From the NCBI GenBank assembly GCA_034231615.1, contig CM067309.1, positions 26,745,661 to 26,809,660 of the forward strand: a DNA stretch of 64,000 bases, given 5' to 3'. The translations under genes were made by a program, and so were the position numbers. The notes beneath the pieces were generated by a model. That model made no database searches and was not told the origin of the DNA. It saw nothing but the letters and a program-made list of their open reading frames with translations. The first letter of the stretch is position 1. Each line of letters starts with the position of its first letter. This document shows positions 23,132 to 33,678 of this stretch, piece by piece. Source of the DNA: Meghimatium bilineatum. Lineage: Eukaryota > Mollusca > Gastropoda > Stylommatophora > Philomycidae.

Positions 23132-23660
23132 TTTGCATAACATAGTCCCACAGGCAAGTACGCCTACCTTCCATAAATCCTACAGTAACTGTACCGCAGT
23201 ATACAAATTATCAAAGTAAACCCTACACCCCTGCCTCAATAATGGTTTTATCAAATTCATAACTACCCCATGAGCTAAACTAAAACCTCCTACATTTGTA
23301 TTATTATTATTATTCTTTCCCAAATAAATTTCAAAATCATGTATAACCACTAATAGAATCAGCTAATACCCACAACTACATACCACACTTTTATTCTACA
23401 TGTACTGCCTAAATGGCTATCTCCCCTTATTTCTAACCATTCTTTCATCAACAGCAATATTCTGATCAGGCTGATATAATTTTATACATTTCGCTGTAAT
23501 ATATGTTACTAGCATCCTAACTTTACACAGTGTGTCAGTTGGTTTCTCATCTGCTGGATTAGACATTTTCGAAAAGCTCTTGATCGCCGCCTTAAACCTG
23601 TCCCTAAACATTAAAGGTCTAGCTCATAACCCATTCAACAAAGACTTTTTTTTCATAAAT
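22600..23660 (-). pseudogene. piggyBac-type transposase, broken
   Basis: Minus strand. MFRDRFKAAIKSFSKMSNPA then DTLCKVRMLVTYI and QNIAVDERMVRNKGR (23611-23417), the family's DE-x-M box with a catalytic aspartate. Then SGYTHDFEIYLGKNN (about 23345), CRVYFDNLYTAVQLLQDLW (about 23210; second catalytic aspartate), VQWMDNKTISLISTIHKANK (about 23030) and VRDYNKYW (about 22905). Blocks NAYILF and LNFTEELVRKY follow at about 22820-22720. Stops and frameshifts separate them, e.g. around 23345-23420. The C-terminal half is present a second time in the upstream tandem unit. TTAA termini were not identified. Confidence 0.85.
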
Positions 23661-23906
23661 TATAAAATTTATAATAGGTAGGTATTCTTCAGTAACCATT
23701 TTACTTCATTTTGTATTTCGGACTTTTTTCACCAGAAAAGGTTTGCATTTGGGGAATCTAATAGTCCTGCATACATAAGCAACCATAGTTTTTGAAAATA
23801 ATTTTTAAAAATAGGCTTACTAACTACTACAAATAACCATTACATACAGTATCAAAGAAAAAATTATAATATTTATATTGTAAACTATTGGCAACCTGAA
23901 ACTTAC

Positions 23907-24010
23907 CTTCGTGTTGAAATTGGAGTATCATCGCAATTTGAGTCATCGAAAGTAACAGAGACATCAGAAACATCAGATTCTTTAGAACAACAGCTACTTG
24001 TGAGAATCAC
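23907..24010 (-). other. Possible 5' exon of the piggyBac gene
   Basis: The minus strand reads SSCCSKESDVSDVSVTF then DDSNCDDTPISTR, an acidic Ser/Asp stretch like piggyBac N-termini. It ends at a consensus donor GAAG|GTAAGT (exon end 23907). No initiator ATG was found and no acceptor was fixed, so this is a tentative call. It could instead be an unrelated host exon. Confidence 0.35.
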
Positions 24011-24144
24011 TGCTAATATCCCTTATGTGTGTTGAAATTAGTGGCAAATTGCGATAGAACTTCTGAAATTGAACGAATCTAGCGAATAAAAGAGTATTAA
24101 AATGGTGCTAATGCTTCCTGGCTAAATTATTTCTCGCGAGTTTT

Positions 24145-24460
24145 CTGACGTAATTTTAAATATTCAAAATCAATATTTTGACACTGTTATTAAGTTCCTA
24201 TAACCATTTTTCTATAATACAATTATAATGGTTTGCTGAAATAGTGAAAAAAATTAATTGTATCGTAATACTCGTAAAAATAGTAAATAGTAGTAAAATG
24301 AAGACAAAGTTTCGTGGTCAAATTATGTTAACGAGTTTTCGGATGTAATTTTAAATATCAAAATCAATATTTTGACAGTGTTTTTAAATTGCTAAAGCCA
24401 CTATAATCATTTTCTATAATACAATTATAATGCTTTACTGGATTAGTGAAAAAAAACTGA
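24145..24460. repeat. Two-copy direct repeat, about 120 bp
   Basis: The segment gacgtaattttaaatattca...tataatggtttgctg (about 24147-24240) recurs as gatgtaattttaaatatcaa...tataatgctttactg (about 24343-24440). It may be a subterminal repeat of the neighbouring transposon. Confidence 0.7.
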
Positions 24461-24524
24461 TAGATTTGTGAAAAAAATCCTCATTACAATTTTTACGACT
24501 TTATTATGGTCCCGTATCTTTTAA

Positions 24525-24612
24525 GACTTAAATGTACTGATTTGTCTGCCGTGAGAATCTGACTTAATAAAGTACTAATTTCTCTGCAGTCAGAATTTGA
24601 CTTAATAATGTA
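24525..24612. repeat. 37-bp tandem repeat, left part
   Basis: Two and a half copies of acttaataatgtactgattt + gtctgctgtcagaatct. The array resumes at 26199-26235, so the 24613-26198 block split it. Confidence 0.8.
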
Positions 24613-26198
24613 AAATTCTTGAGACTAACAGGAATTGAACCAGTCCGTTCTACGGCACCAAATCGCCTAGCAACAATTGCACACGCGTTTTTCAGTACTT
24701 GACTAACCGCATCTCCAAAAAAGATGCGATTTCATCAAGCCATTCAAATCGTGCACACAAAGTCACCCGAACGGACCAATCGAGACAAGGACTATTACAA
24801 CAACAACAAACATCCCGTACAGGTAGTGAAATATCCTCAGTAACAACAAACACATAACATAATATCCGTATTAGTTATACAAGGGCCGATAGGTCTTCTT
24901 GTAAACATGGATAACATATATAGACAATACAATTTTGCTTCAAATAATTGTTTATACAAGTAAATTTAAGTAGGAAGCCAGATGACAATTTAGAAAAATT
25001 CTTGAGACTAACGGGAATTGAACCAGTCCGTTCTACGGCACCAAATCGCCTAGCAACAATTGCACACGCGTTTTTCAGTACTTGACTAACCGCATCTCCA
25101 AAAAAGATGCGATTTCATCAAGCCATTCAAATCATGCACACAAAGTCACCCGAACGGACCAATCGAGGACTATTACAACAACAACAAACATCCCGTACAG
25201 GTATTGAAATATCCTCAGTAACAACAAACACATAACATAATATCCGTATTAGTTATACAAGGGCCGATAGGTCTTCTTGTAAACATGGATAACATATATA
25301 GACAATACAATTTTGCTTCAAATAATTGTTTATACAAGTAAATTTAAGTAGGAAGCCAGAGGACAATTTAGAAAAATTCTTGAGACTAACGGGAATTGAA
25401 CCAGTCCGTTCTACGGCACCAAATCGCCTAGCAACAATTGCACACGCGTTATTCAGTACTTGACTAACCGCATCTCCAAAAAAGATATGATTTCATCAAG
25501 CTATTCAAATTGTGCACACAAAGTCACATACAGATATTATGTTATGTGTTTGTTGTTACTGAGGATATTTCAATACCTGTACGGGATGTTTGTTGTTGTT
25601 GTAATAGTCCTCGATTGGTCCGTTCGGGTGACTTTGTGTGCATGATTTGAATGGCTTGATGAAATAGCATCTTTTTTGGAGATGCGGTTAGTCAAGTACT
25701 GAAAAACGCGTGTGCAATTGTTGCTAGGCGATTTGGTGCCGTAGAACGGACTGGTTCAATTCCCGTTAGTCTCAAGAATTTTTCTAAATTGTCCTCTGGC
25801 TTCCTACTTAAATTTACTTGTATAAACAATTATTTGAAGCAAAATTGTATTGTCTATATATGTTATCCATGTTTACAAGAAGACCTATCGGCCCTTGTAT
25901 AACTAATACGGATATTATGTTATGTGTTTGTTGTTACTGAGGATATTTCAATACCTGTACGGGATGTTTGTTGTTGTTGTAATAGTCCTTGTCTCGATTG
26001 GTCCGTTCGGGTGACTTTGTGTGCACGATTTGAATGGCTTGATGAAATCGCATCTTTTTTGAAGATGCGGTTAGTCAAGTACTGAAAAACGCGTGTGCAA
26101 TTGTTGCTAGGCGATTTGGTGCCGTAGAACGGACTGGTTCAATTCCCGTTAGTCTCAAGAATTTTTCTAAATTGTCCTCTGGCTTCCTACTTAAATTT
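24613..26198. repeat. Inverted tandem array of tRNA-like unit, 13-bp TSD
   Basis: Units of about 378-383 bp: 24613-24995, 24996-25373 and partial 25374-25527 in one orientation. Then inverted copies at about 25535-25782 (partial), 25783-26163 (full) and 26164-26198 (stub). ACTTAATAATGTA flanks the whole block at 24600-24612 and 26199-26211. In the orientation of the inverted copies each unit has a tRNA-like part: ttttggagatgcggttagtc (A-box-like) and, 65-70 bases on, ctggttcaattcccgttagt (B-box-like), with a possible GAGAT/GTCTC acceptor pairing and a T-arm pairing 4 of 5. Dispersed copies are at 38153-38540, 46590-46712 and 53135-53705. Confidence 0.85.
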
Positions 26199-26224
26199 AC
26201 TTAATAATGTACTGATTTGTCTGC

Positions 26225-26390
26225 TGTCAGAATCTTCTTCAGTTTTCATTCTCAAACTCCCGCTGAATCTCTCTTATAGCAGGACAACAGTCCTACTAAA
26301 TGTAGGATGCAGAGAAATGAAATGTGATGTGTCGTTGCTTTATTTGCATCAATTGCCAGACATTTCCATCTGTCAGAAGCTGACAATAAT
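26225..26390 (+). mobile_element. 3' fragment of transposon family Y
   Basis: Matches 27317-27480 (same strand) and 54712-54810 (opposite strand): blocks ctcaaactcccgctg, agcaggacaa and tgaaatgtgatgtgtc. The copy at 54.7 kb is contiguous with the degenerate family Y gene, so this is a terminal piece of that element. Confidence 0.7.
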
Positions 26391-26524
26391 GTAAATATTT
26401 GGCTAAATTAAACAAATTTGTAGTGTATCTTATTCAGGGCATACCCAGAATTTTTTTGGCAGTAGTGATTTTCTAGACAATATAAATACATTTAGTAGTT
26501 TGTCATTGCTTTCTGAACGGCCAG

Positions 26525-26615
26525 GATGCACAAGTGTCTGTGGCAGGGATCAAACTCTGTACCTTGGTCATCACAGACATGCTCTGTATCACTTCACCAC
26601 AGAGCCGGACTATTT
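26525..26615 (-). repeat. tRNA-derived SINE
   Basis: Minus strand: GTCCGGCTCTGTGGTGAAGT gives an A-box-like start, and gtttgatccctgcc about 50 bases later a B box (GGTTCRANNCC type). Pol III promoter spacing fits a tRNA-derived SINE head. Not a functional tRNA gene because arm pairing is degraded. Confidence 0.65.
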
Positions 26616-26826
26616 GGCTACTGTCAGGTAATTATTTTCCTATGTTGAGGGAGCATTTGTATCATGTTGTTACTGTTTATTTTGCTGGCACCAGACACAC
26701 CTATTTGGCCTGTTTTATTAATTTTAGCTATGCCCTCAATGTAACTAGCACTGATCTTAAGACTATCTGACAAACAAAGCTTTCATAAAAGTACAAACAA
26801 AAGAAATTACTTAGAAAAAAACTGAC

Positions 26827-27038
26827 CGCACTATCAGACTCTTCACTTCTGAAAGCAATGGTCTCTAAGATGGATCCTTTTGATGTCTGAGCCCGCAAGT
26901 TAGGATTTTTGACTTCAAACTCAGACTCTAAGAACTCAATAGCAGCCTGTGATTGAGACTTAACCATGTGAGCATGATCTGGACTGTCATATTGATGGTC
27001 TCTAGTGCCTCTGGCTAGTCCATCAAGTTCACTAATCA
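26827..27038 (-). CDS. SMG6: SMG6 exon (PIN domain core)
   Basis: A 212-bp exon. After acceptor ttttgcag it reads (V)ISELDGLARGTRDHQYD, then KSQSQAAIEFLESEF, NPNLRAQTSKGSILETIAFR and SEESDSA, and ends at donor GCG|GTCAGT. ISELDGLARG holds the conserved acidic residue of the PIN core. The exon starts in phase 1, exactly completing the G left by exon 33679-33829 (VPLV|V), and ends in phase 0 for exon 11528-11609. No stop or frameshift. The minus-strand frame runs past both splice sites, but only this part is family-like. Confidence 0.95.
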
Positions 27039-27316
27039 CTGCAAAATAAATATTTATGCTATTGTCAAGGCAACTTATATTCAAAAATTGGTTATCAGAA
27101 ATAAACATAAGTCCATAGTTTTCATAGCTGTCAAGTTGTTAGATGGAAAACTACAAGCAGAAAGAAGATTTTTAAAAAACTGATGAAAGCAACAACAACA
27201 AAAAATAAAAAAATTAACAACCTGTCACAGCTATGACAACTTTATTTTCACACTATAAATAACAAATCAAAAACTTTCATTTACATTACAGCAATGTACA
27301 TTATTCATTTTCTTTT

Positions 27317-27480
27317 TCTTCAGCTTTCGTTCTCAAACTCCCGCTGGATCTCTATTGTAGCAGGACAATAGTCATACTAGATTTTCAGCAGAATATAATC
27401 CAAAGAATTGAAATGTGTTGTGTCTCCATTTTATTTGTGCCAATGGCTAGAAACATCCGTCTTTGGCAGACACATTATTG
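27317..27480 (+). mobile_element. 3' fragment of transposon family Y
   Basis: About 160 bp sharing ctcaaactcccgctggatct, tgaaatgtgttgtgtc and acatccgtctttgg with 26225-26390 and with 54712-54810 (reverse complement). Two same-strand copies bracket the SMG6 exon at 26827-27038. Confidence 0.7.
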
Positions 27481-27761
27481 ATTTTAAAAATAACATTATC
27501 AATATGTACCATGTTTACATATGGTACATGCATGTTTAGCAATTAGTTAAAAGTCAGTGAAGCACTGTTGAAACAACAGTGAAATGAGTCTTCTCATGTC
27601 CAGTCATCTTTACAGAAATATTCTTCACATCTTTTCATTTCACCATGCAATTTGAAGGCAAATCAACACAGACAGGGTTCATATTTCCTATTTGTGACCA
27701 GTCAAAGTTGAATCTCTTCCACAGGTTAAAATGTTGAAATTAATCAATTTTTGTTTCTAGC
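27481..27761. other. SMG6 intron, nothing identified
   Basis: AT-rich; a short inverted repeat (accatgtttacatatggtac) at about 27508. No gene seen. Confidence 0.35.
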
Positions 27762-27870
27762 ATGAGTGGCACATGTCCGAGAGGTTAGAACGCTAGTCTC
27801 ACACAAGTGAGGTCTAGAGTTCGATCCCCGGTAAGGACTGAGTTTTTTTCTGTCGGAGGGTAAATTAAAA
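27762..27870 (+). repeat. tRNA-derived SINE
   Basis: tgtccgagaggttagaacgc is an A-box region and agagttcgatccccggt a clean B box about 40 bases on, the layout of a tRNA-Leu/Ser-like SINE head. A T7 run and gtcggagggtaaatt follow. Better preserved than the copy at 26525-26615 and of a different head type. Confidence 0.75.
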
Positions 27871-28038
27871 AACTCACCCTGCACATGACGTGGCGACAGC
27901 AAGAGCATGTGGCCTTTATCACACAGCTATTCAATCCCCTCCCTGCAACATGTATGGGCAACTTTTCGTGATGCATTCTCATAATGTGGCCAAACCACTT
28001 GATCTGTTCTCTCTCTAGGTCATCATTACTTAAACAAT
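27871..28038 (-). mobile_element. RTE-type LINE 3' fragment
   Basis: Minus strand: CLSNDDLEREQIKWFGHIMR and MHHEKLPIHVAGRGLN, the usual RTE C-terminal QIKWFGHxxRM block. It joins LINE A at about 28038. Confidence 0.7.
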
Positions 28039-28742
28039 CATTTGTTAGTGCGTTTTTCTGTAGGGCGTTCAAGATATCAGCAGATCCTTCGTTCTGTCAA
28101 CAGCCGTAGTAGCAGTGTGTGCTGCCAACCTATCTGCTCTCTCGTTACCCCGAACTCCTGCATGTCCCTGCACAAAATTAAAAGTCATTTTCCGCACAGA
28201 GGAATTCTTCACCGTATCCAGCCACTGTTCCCGAATGCACCCCACTTGCACTTTCGCAATCATGCTCTCCTGATTTGTCTCTCAACTGACCCATCTGTAT
28301 ATATAATCATATCACCGTCCCTGGAATTCTCACAAATCAGAGCCTGCACCTCAACTCCACAACTGTCGGACACAATTCCTTGCATTCTCCATTGAGTGTT
28401 ATTGTTACTTTGAAATCTGTCGGACACTCTAAGGGCGTCCAATTCCATTCTGCACCAGGTAGTACATCCTCTAACCTGCACACACTTTGCATAATGTCAT
28501 CCATGACTATTCTCTCTTAAGTCAACAGCCTTCACTTTGAGAATTTCAGGGTGTAGAGGGTGCTCTTTATCAGCGGTGATTTATAGGTAGGTCTGCGCCC
28601 TGCACAATTATATTCCTTGCTCTGTAGTTGGGCAATCTAGTAGGTATTGTATAGTCGATGTCGACATATCTCTCGTACACACCAATATGATTCGCATTGC
28701 CTCATTCTGAATTCTATCCAATCTTTCTGTCAGGAACTTCTG
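28039..28742 (-). mobile_element. LINE family A internal fragment
   Basis: Minus strand: LDRIQNEAMRIILVCTRD and YLLDCPTTEQG (about 28720-28615), MIIYTDGSVERQIRRA (about 28330-28263), then IREQWLDTVKNS and GHAGVRGNERADRLAAH (about 28240-28110). RNase H motifs YTDG and GNERADRLA are intact, the frame is not. Both ends are truncated. Confidence 0.8.
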
Positions 28743-29480
28743 TGCGAGCTTAGTGTAAGTTCGTAGACACAAGTGATATCTGTTCATGAAATGATTGCAC
28801 CATTCCATTGAAGCAACAAAGTCCATAGTCGACAGATTTTTTTAGTGACTGGAATGCAGGATCTTTTAATATGGTGAATGCCCTGATCCAAATATTTGTG
28901 TGTGTTACAACTAAACACATAAGCTCCATTATTACCAATTCAGACTATTTCTCCTATGTTTTGAGGCAGTTTTGATTGCAAATAAGAAATTTAATATAAG
29001 TCTTAAATAGCATGTAATTTGGCAGTCATTGGAATCATCTAGAATTAGTAAAACAATTTTGTATAGTCAAGAATAGCATGTGATTTAGCAGTCGTTGGAA
29101 TTATCTAGAATTAGTGAAATAATACACATGTAGGTATAATAGAAAATATCTTATGTGCTGCGAATACTGTATGATTCTACAATTGTTCATAATGCCAGAA
29201 ATGTCTAATCTGGGATGGGGGGGGGGGAGGGGGGGGGGAGGAAAGAAAGAATGGCTAGGTCAAGGGGAGGTGGTGGCAGGAGAAAACTGGGTATTAGGGG
29301 GGGTTGGGGGTAAGAGACAAAAGATTGTAAGACAATATGGGGATATGCATTAGGTTTGAAAAATACTGATAATTCATCTACATTCTACAATATTCAATAT
29401 ACCCCGTGACACACTTTATTGTTGGAGGAATTCCATGAATAGTGCACAAAATAGCACAATGTGTTCAAATAAGCCGATCA
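28743..29480. other. Intron with direct repeat and G-rich tract
   Basis: An approximately 60-bp direct repeat (agcatgtaatttggcagtca...tctagaattagt) lies at about 29008-29055 and 29073-29120. A G-rich tract at about 29215-29245 with runs of G10 or more could form a G-quadruplex. No gene seen. Confidence 0.6.
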
Positions 29481-29883
29481 AATGGAGTCCAAGTATGCAG
29501 TGTCAAGCTTTGTTTCTCATAAGTTCGCAGTAAAGACAAACGGCTATTCAGTGACAAAATATAAAAGCCTTGATTACAGAATGGTACTCAGTCAAATCAA
29601 AAAAGAAATGCAGATAATACAGTACTGAATATTTAAGGTATTAATTACTTCATACCATCAACAGCAAATAAGCAGCTTTCAATGTGTCTAATATGTGGAG
29701 GAGTATTTTTAAATGAAGCCATGAAACCAAGCAGATTAATTGAACACTTGAAGACTGAATCATGACAAAGCAGAAGAGAATGTATCTTTTTTTTTTCAAA
29801 CACAATGTGACAGTTTGCATAAACAGCCATCCTTGTCAAGCATGTTTTGCAAAGCTGAATACCAAAAGATGGATGGCTTGCGT

Positions 29884-30262
29884 TGGTTGGTTGCTGATTC
29901 AGCATCCTATGGGCTCATGCCCTTTGACCCAATGGCATTAAAATGGTATATTGCTGGGAAGTCTGTGAATTTTCGGCCCACCCTGGGATAGAGCCAGGGA
30001 ATAACTATCACACCACCAAAAAGGTAGTTTTCAACATATGCACTGCTCCAAGCCACTGCAGCCAAGATATGGTTCACTGTGCTCATTCCCTGCCACCAAT
30101 TGACTACTGGTTGTGCCAAACTTCTCTATTGCCCAGGCATGCAACCAAATGTTCAAGTCAAAAGGATTATCACGTCCTGAGTCACTGTGCCTCTAAGATG
30201 GGCCTCAGTCATAGGAAAAAAACAGTGCTGTCAGTTTCCTCCTCCCCAGTGCTGCACAGTAA
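29884..30262. repeat. Dispersed repeat R1, copy 2, inside the hAT gene
   Basis: Shares about 380 bp with 11876-12330, from ggttggttgctgattcagca to cagtgctgcacagta. It separates the BED-finger part from the rest of the hAT pseudogene, so it inserted after the hAT. No terminal repeats recognised. Confidence 0.8.
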
Positions 30263-30824
30263 TGTGACTTGTGTGCAACATACAATATTTCACTGTTGAT
30301 TGCAAAGTCTAGAAAACCACACACAATTGGTGATGAGCTCATTCTCTATGCAGTCAGTGAAGTTCTGAGCACTGTTTTGCACCAGCAACAACAGGCTATA
30401 ATTAGGAAAACTGCACTCAGTAATAGTGCAGTGCAATGACACATAGATGAAATGGCTGAGAATTTGGAAAATGCAATGAGCAACATATTAAGAACAACAG
30501 AATTTGCATTGCGGTTGAATGAGTCAACTTTACCAGGTAATGAATCTTTGCTTCTAGCATATGTGCGCTTTATTAAAGATGAACAAATGTTTGAAAAATC
30601 AGCAGATGTTTATTTGCAAAACTACTAGAAACAGATACTAGAGGACAATCTATATTTCGTCTTGTAAAACAGTTTTTCAATGAAAAAAGAATTTCAGTTC
30701 ACAAACATATGTGCTTGTGCAACTGATGGGGTACTGGCAATGAGAAATCACTATTGCAGATGTGTTGTGTTCTTGAAAAAAGCAGTTTCAAATATGCCGT
30801 TCACTGTGTCATTCATCGTCAACA

Positions 30825-31028
30825 AAAAAAACCAAAAAACAGAAAGTCACGGATAGACCAAGATCCGTCTACAGTCGTTATTCCATGTCCAAACTGTCCA
30901 AGGACATTTACAGCTCGAATAGGGCTCATTAGCCATCTACGAACTCATAATCAAGGACATAACTAAAATTGAATTTTCAAAAGTGGATGTAACAAATGGT
31001 CATCATCACTTGTGATGGACGAACAACA
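30825..31028 (+). mobile_element. LINE 3' end insertion with 11-bp TSD
   Basis: CATCGTCAACA is at 30814-30824 and again at 31029-31039. The 204-bp insert encodes IPCPNCPRTFTARIGLISHL followed by RTH, a C-terminal C2H2 finger like that at 5520-5624, plus a short 3' UTR with gtcatcatcacttgtgatgg. It is severely 5'-truncated. Removing it restores the hAT motif HRQHPFAHN. Confidence 0.85.
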
Positions 31029-31985
31029 CATCGTCAACACCCTTTTGCACACAATCTCATCGTTCACCTAAACAAGTACTAAACACTGTCATTAACACAA
31101 TCAATAAGATAAAAACTAATGTTCTTTCTAATGACAAGTTATTCTGACAGTTCTTTCTTGAAAATTATGCAGATCTTGAAAATCTGTTGCTACATACTGA
31201 AGTTCGTTGACTTTCAAAGGGAAACTGCTTGAGATGTTTTAATAACCTTTTTGATACTGTTGTACAGTTTTTTTAAGGCAAGCTGCCTTCCCTTAGTGCT
31301 GAACTTAAAGAGGTTAGGTCTGACAATGCATTTTTATCAGATTTAAAAATTCAATGATATAATCTGCAATTACAAGGCAATGTGGTCAATCTTATTCAGG
31401 CAAAATCCGTCATCTGCACGTTTGTTTCAAAGTTAAGTCTTTTCAAACAAAATATAAATCGTTGTGAATTATATCAGTTTCCAAGTCAGATATAACAAAA
31501 ACAAAGAAATGGGATACCGGATGATAATCTGCAGATTTATTGTGATGATTTAGGAATGCTGCATACAGATATGTCAAAGCGATTTAATGATCTCATTTCA
31601 ATGGAAATTCCTGACTGGGTGATAAATCTATTTACAGAAACTGAGAAACCATCAAGCATTGGATCAGACTACGTTCACAAAGAAATCAACTGTATGTCAG
31701 CCCATGCACTGGGTATTTCCTGAGCAACAGTGTGCACAACATGACATTTTTATATTGTGAACATGACAATAATCAATTAAGTTGACAATAACTAAACTAT
31801 TACTTTACTAACATCATCATGTAGCACAATTTGTAATAAATGCATAATTCCTGCTATCTGCATTTGTTGAATGTTTTACCTAACCTTGTGATATGAGTGT
31901 GGTTGGGGGGAGGGAGAGAAGGATGGCAGCACATAATTTATTGCTCTAGGGGACGATGGACCAAAAAAGGCTGAGAAACACTGCT

Positions 31986-32189
31986 GTATATTATATACCC
32001 TATATTTCTGAATATAAGTCGAGAATTTGTGTAGTTTTTTTCAACTATTGATGTAGGGATTTTGGCTCATATACTTGCACAATTTTTTTAAACAGTTTTA
32101 ATTACTGGTACAAACATAAAAACTATAACACAGAATACCATCAAATATTGGTAACAGAAAAAACTTACTAGTGTCAAAAGTCATTCAGA
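31986..32189. other. Intron, possible pogo terminus
   Basis: The string tatatttctgaatataagtc at about 32002-32022 resembles Tigger/pogo terminal repeats; no matching opposite end was found. Confidence 0.25.
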
Positions 32190-32740
32190 TCCTCAATGTC
32201 TGAATTCGGAAACAGTTCATGCATTTCATCCTATCATGGGAACATCAGGTTGGATATCATTAGTAGCTATCTTACTGTCTACTGGTACATTGTAGTCATC
32301 GGCATCATCCTCAAAGATAGTGTTTTCCTCAATTTCATCCATTGCATTACAAATGGATCACTTTTTGAAAGATCGGATGATCATTTTAGGTGGATCACTT
32401 TACCAGAATTCTGTGATTGAGTTAGTGATTAATGATGATGTCAGCTTGTTTGACACTGCCACCCTTCATCACATTTAAATCGGATGAGACATCTAGTGGC
32501 TGCAGGAGGGGATGCAAGGACCCAGGAATTACAGAAATCCCACGTTACAGCATCATTTTTCAACTTTCTCCATGAGATGTGCCCGAAATAAGTCCCAGAC
32601 CAGCGTGGACGTTTTTTTGTCCCCCTCCTCTGCGTCCAACCATTTCAGAGTGCCACTTTCATCCATCCAACTTTTCATTCAACATGCACAAACACACCAC
32701 TTGGGAATTTCACTCCCATGGGCATTCATTTAAAAATAAT
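32190..32740 (-). pseudogene. pogo/Tigger-like DDE transposase fragment
   Basis: Minus strand: WMDESGTLKWLD (about 32665), LVWDLFRAHLMEKVEK (about 32600-32555, the W-D-x-F-x-x-H catalytic-aspartate box), PLDVSSD (about 32490), then an acidic tail ICNAMDEIEENTIFEDDADD (about 32350-32290). This order matches the C-terminal half of CENP-B/pogo-type transposases. Frames switch repeatedly; a relic. Confidence 0.65.
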
Positions 32741-32844
32741 CAGAGAGCAAACGTGCTCCATCTGCCACACAACCTAAATCAATAGAGAAACGAGTCTTCT
32801 AATATCCAGTCGTCTTCACAAAAACTGTCTTCACACCTCTTTAT

Positions 32845-33050
32845 TCCACAGAAGAACAGAGAGGAGGACAACAGAGAGAACTGGACAGAACAACAGAGCG
32901 GACAGGACAACAGAGGGGGCAGAACAGGACAACAAAAGGGGTCAGGACAGACAACAAAGAGGGTACAACAATAAAGAGGATAGGACATTAATTACAGGAG
33001 AGAACAACAAACAGGAAAGGACAACAAACAGATCAGGAAAAGCTAATTGA
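32845..33050. repeat. Degenerate minisatellite, about 20 bp
   Basis: Imperfect copies of ggacaacagagagg/acagaac, roughly ten units, purine-rich on the plus strand. It adjoins the splice-site-like minisatellite that follows. Confidence 0.7.
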
Positions 33051-33109
33051 GTCAGAATGGAGGACAGTGCTTTACTTGACAATAACAAAGACTTACAAAC
33101 ATGGAAAAC

Positions 33110-33660
33110 AGATACAAATGTGACATTGACACAAACAAGGTGATAGCTAAGAATGTGACATTGACACCAACAAGAGGGACAGCTAAGACAATGACCAACA
33201 AGTGGGACAGCTAACAATTTGGCATTAACACTTGCCAACAAGAAGTACAGCTAAGAATGTGTGACATTAACATTTTCCAACAAGAGGGACAGTTGTTACA
33301 TTGATACCACAAAATGGACTGCTAAGAATGTGACACTCACCAACAAGAGGGACAGCTAGGAATGTGACACTCGCACTTACCAAGAAGACGGATAGCTAAG
33401 AATGTAACACACACACCTACCCCACAAGAAAAACCGTTAAGAATGTGACATTGACATTTCCCAACAAGAGGGACAGCTAAGAATGTGACATTGACACTTC
33501 CAAACAAGAGGGACATTTAAGAATGTGATATTGACACTTTCCAACAAGAGAGACAGCTAAGAATGTGCCACTCACATGAGGAACAGCTAAGAATGTGACA
33601 CTACCAACAAGAGGGACAGCTAGGATTGTGACACTTATCATCATGGGAGATAACAAATAC
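33110..33660 (-). repeat. Minisatellite resembling the SMG6 exon-intron junction
   Basis: About 13-15 imperfect copies of a unit near 38-40 bp, plus-strand consensus ccaacaagagggacagctaa followed by gaatgtgacattgacact. The first half resembles the end of the adjacent SMG6 exon (plus-strand ccaacaagtggtacaactaa at 33678-33697). On the minus strand several units keep a donor: CTTGTTG|GTGAGT at 33335-33347 and CTTG|GTAAGT at 33375-33384, like the real CTTGTTG|GTAAGT. The array lies immediately downstream of the true donor in the intron. Confidence 0.8.
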
Positions 33661-33678
33661 TATTGCAATTATACTTAC

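Larger units (their letters stand above)
29600..31985 (+). pseudogene. hAT transposase (ZBED/SCAND3-like), split
   Basis: Plus strand. A BED-finger-like start (CGGVF...MKPSRLIEHLKTE) is at about 29690-29760. After repeat R1, ATYNISLLIAKSRKPHTIGD follows (about 30277-30335), then IDEMAENLENAM, EFALRLNEST (about 30508), TDGVLAM (about 30725), CVIHRQ up to 30824. After the LINE insertion it continues with LNKVLNTVINTINKIKTNVL, LLLHTEVR (about 31190) and LQGNVVNLIQAKS (about 31370). A hAT-like terminus (reverse complement CAGTGTTTCTCAGCC) is at about 31971-31985. Multiple stops; nonfunctional. The name reflects the vertebrate genes domesticated from this lineage, not a claim of domestication here. 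Confidence 0.8.

Noticed and set aside
24613-26198. CRISPR array or functional tRNA gene
   Set aside because: Units are about 380 bp and inverted, with no short spacers, and the genome is eukaryotic. tRNA-like arms are too degraded for a functional gene.
32942-33241. 99-residue minus-strand frame
   Set aside because: Falls entirely in the two minisatellites next to the SMG6 exon.
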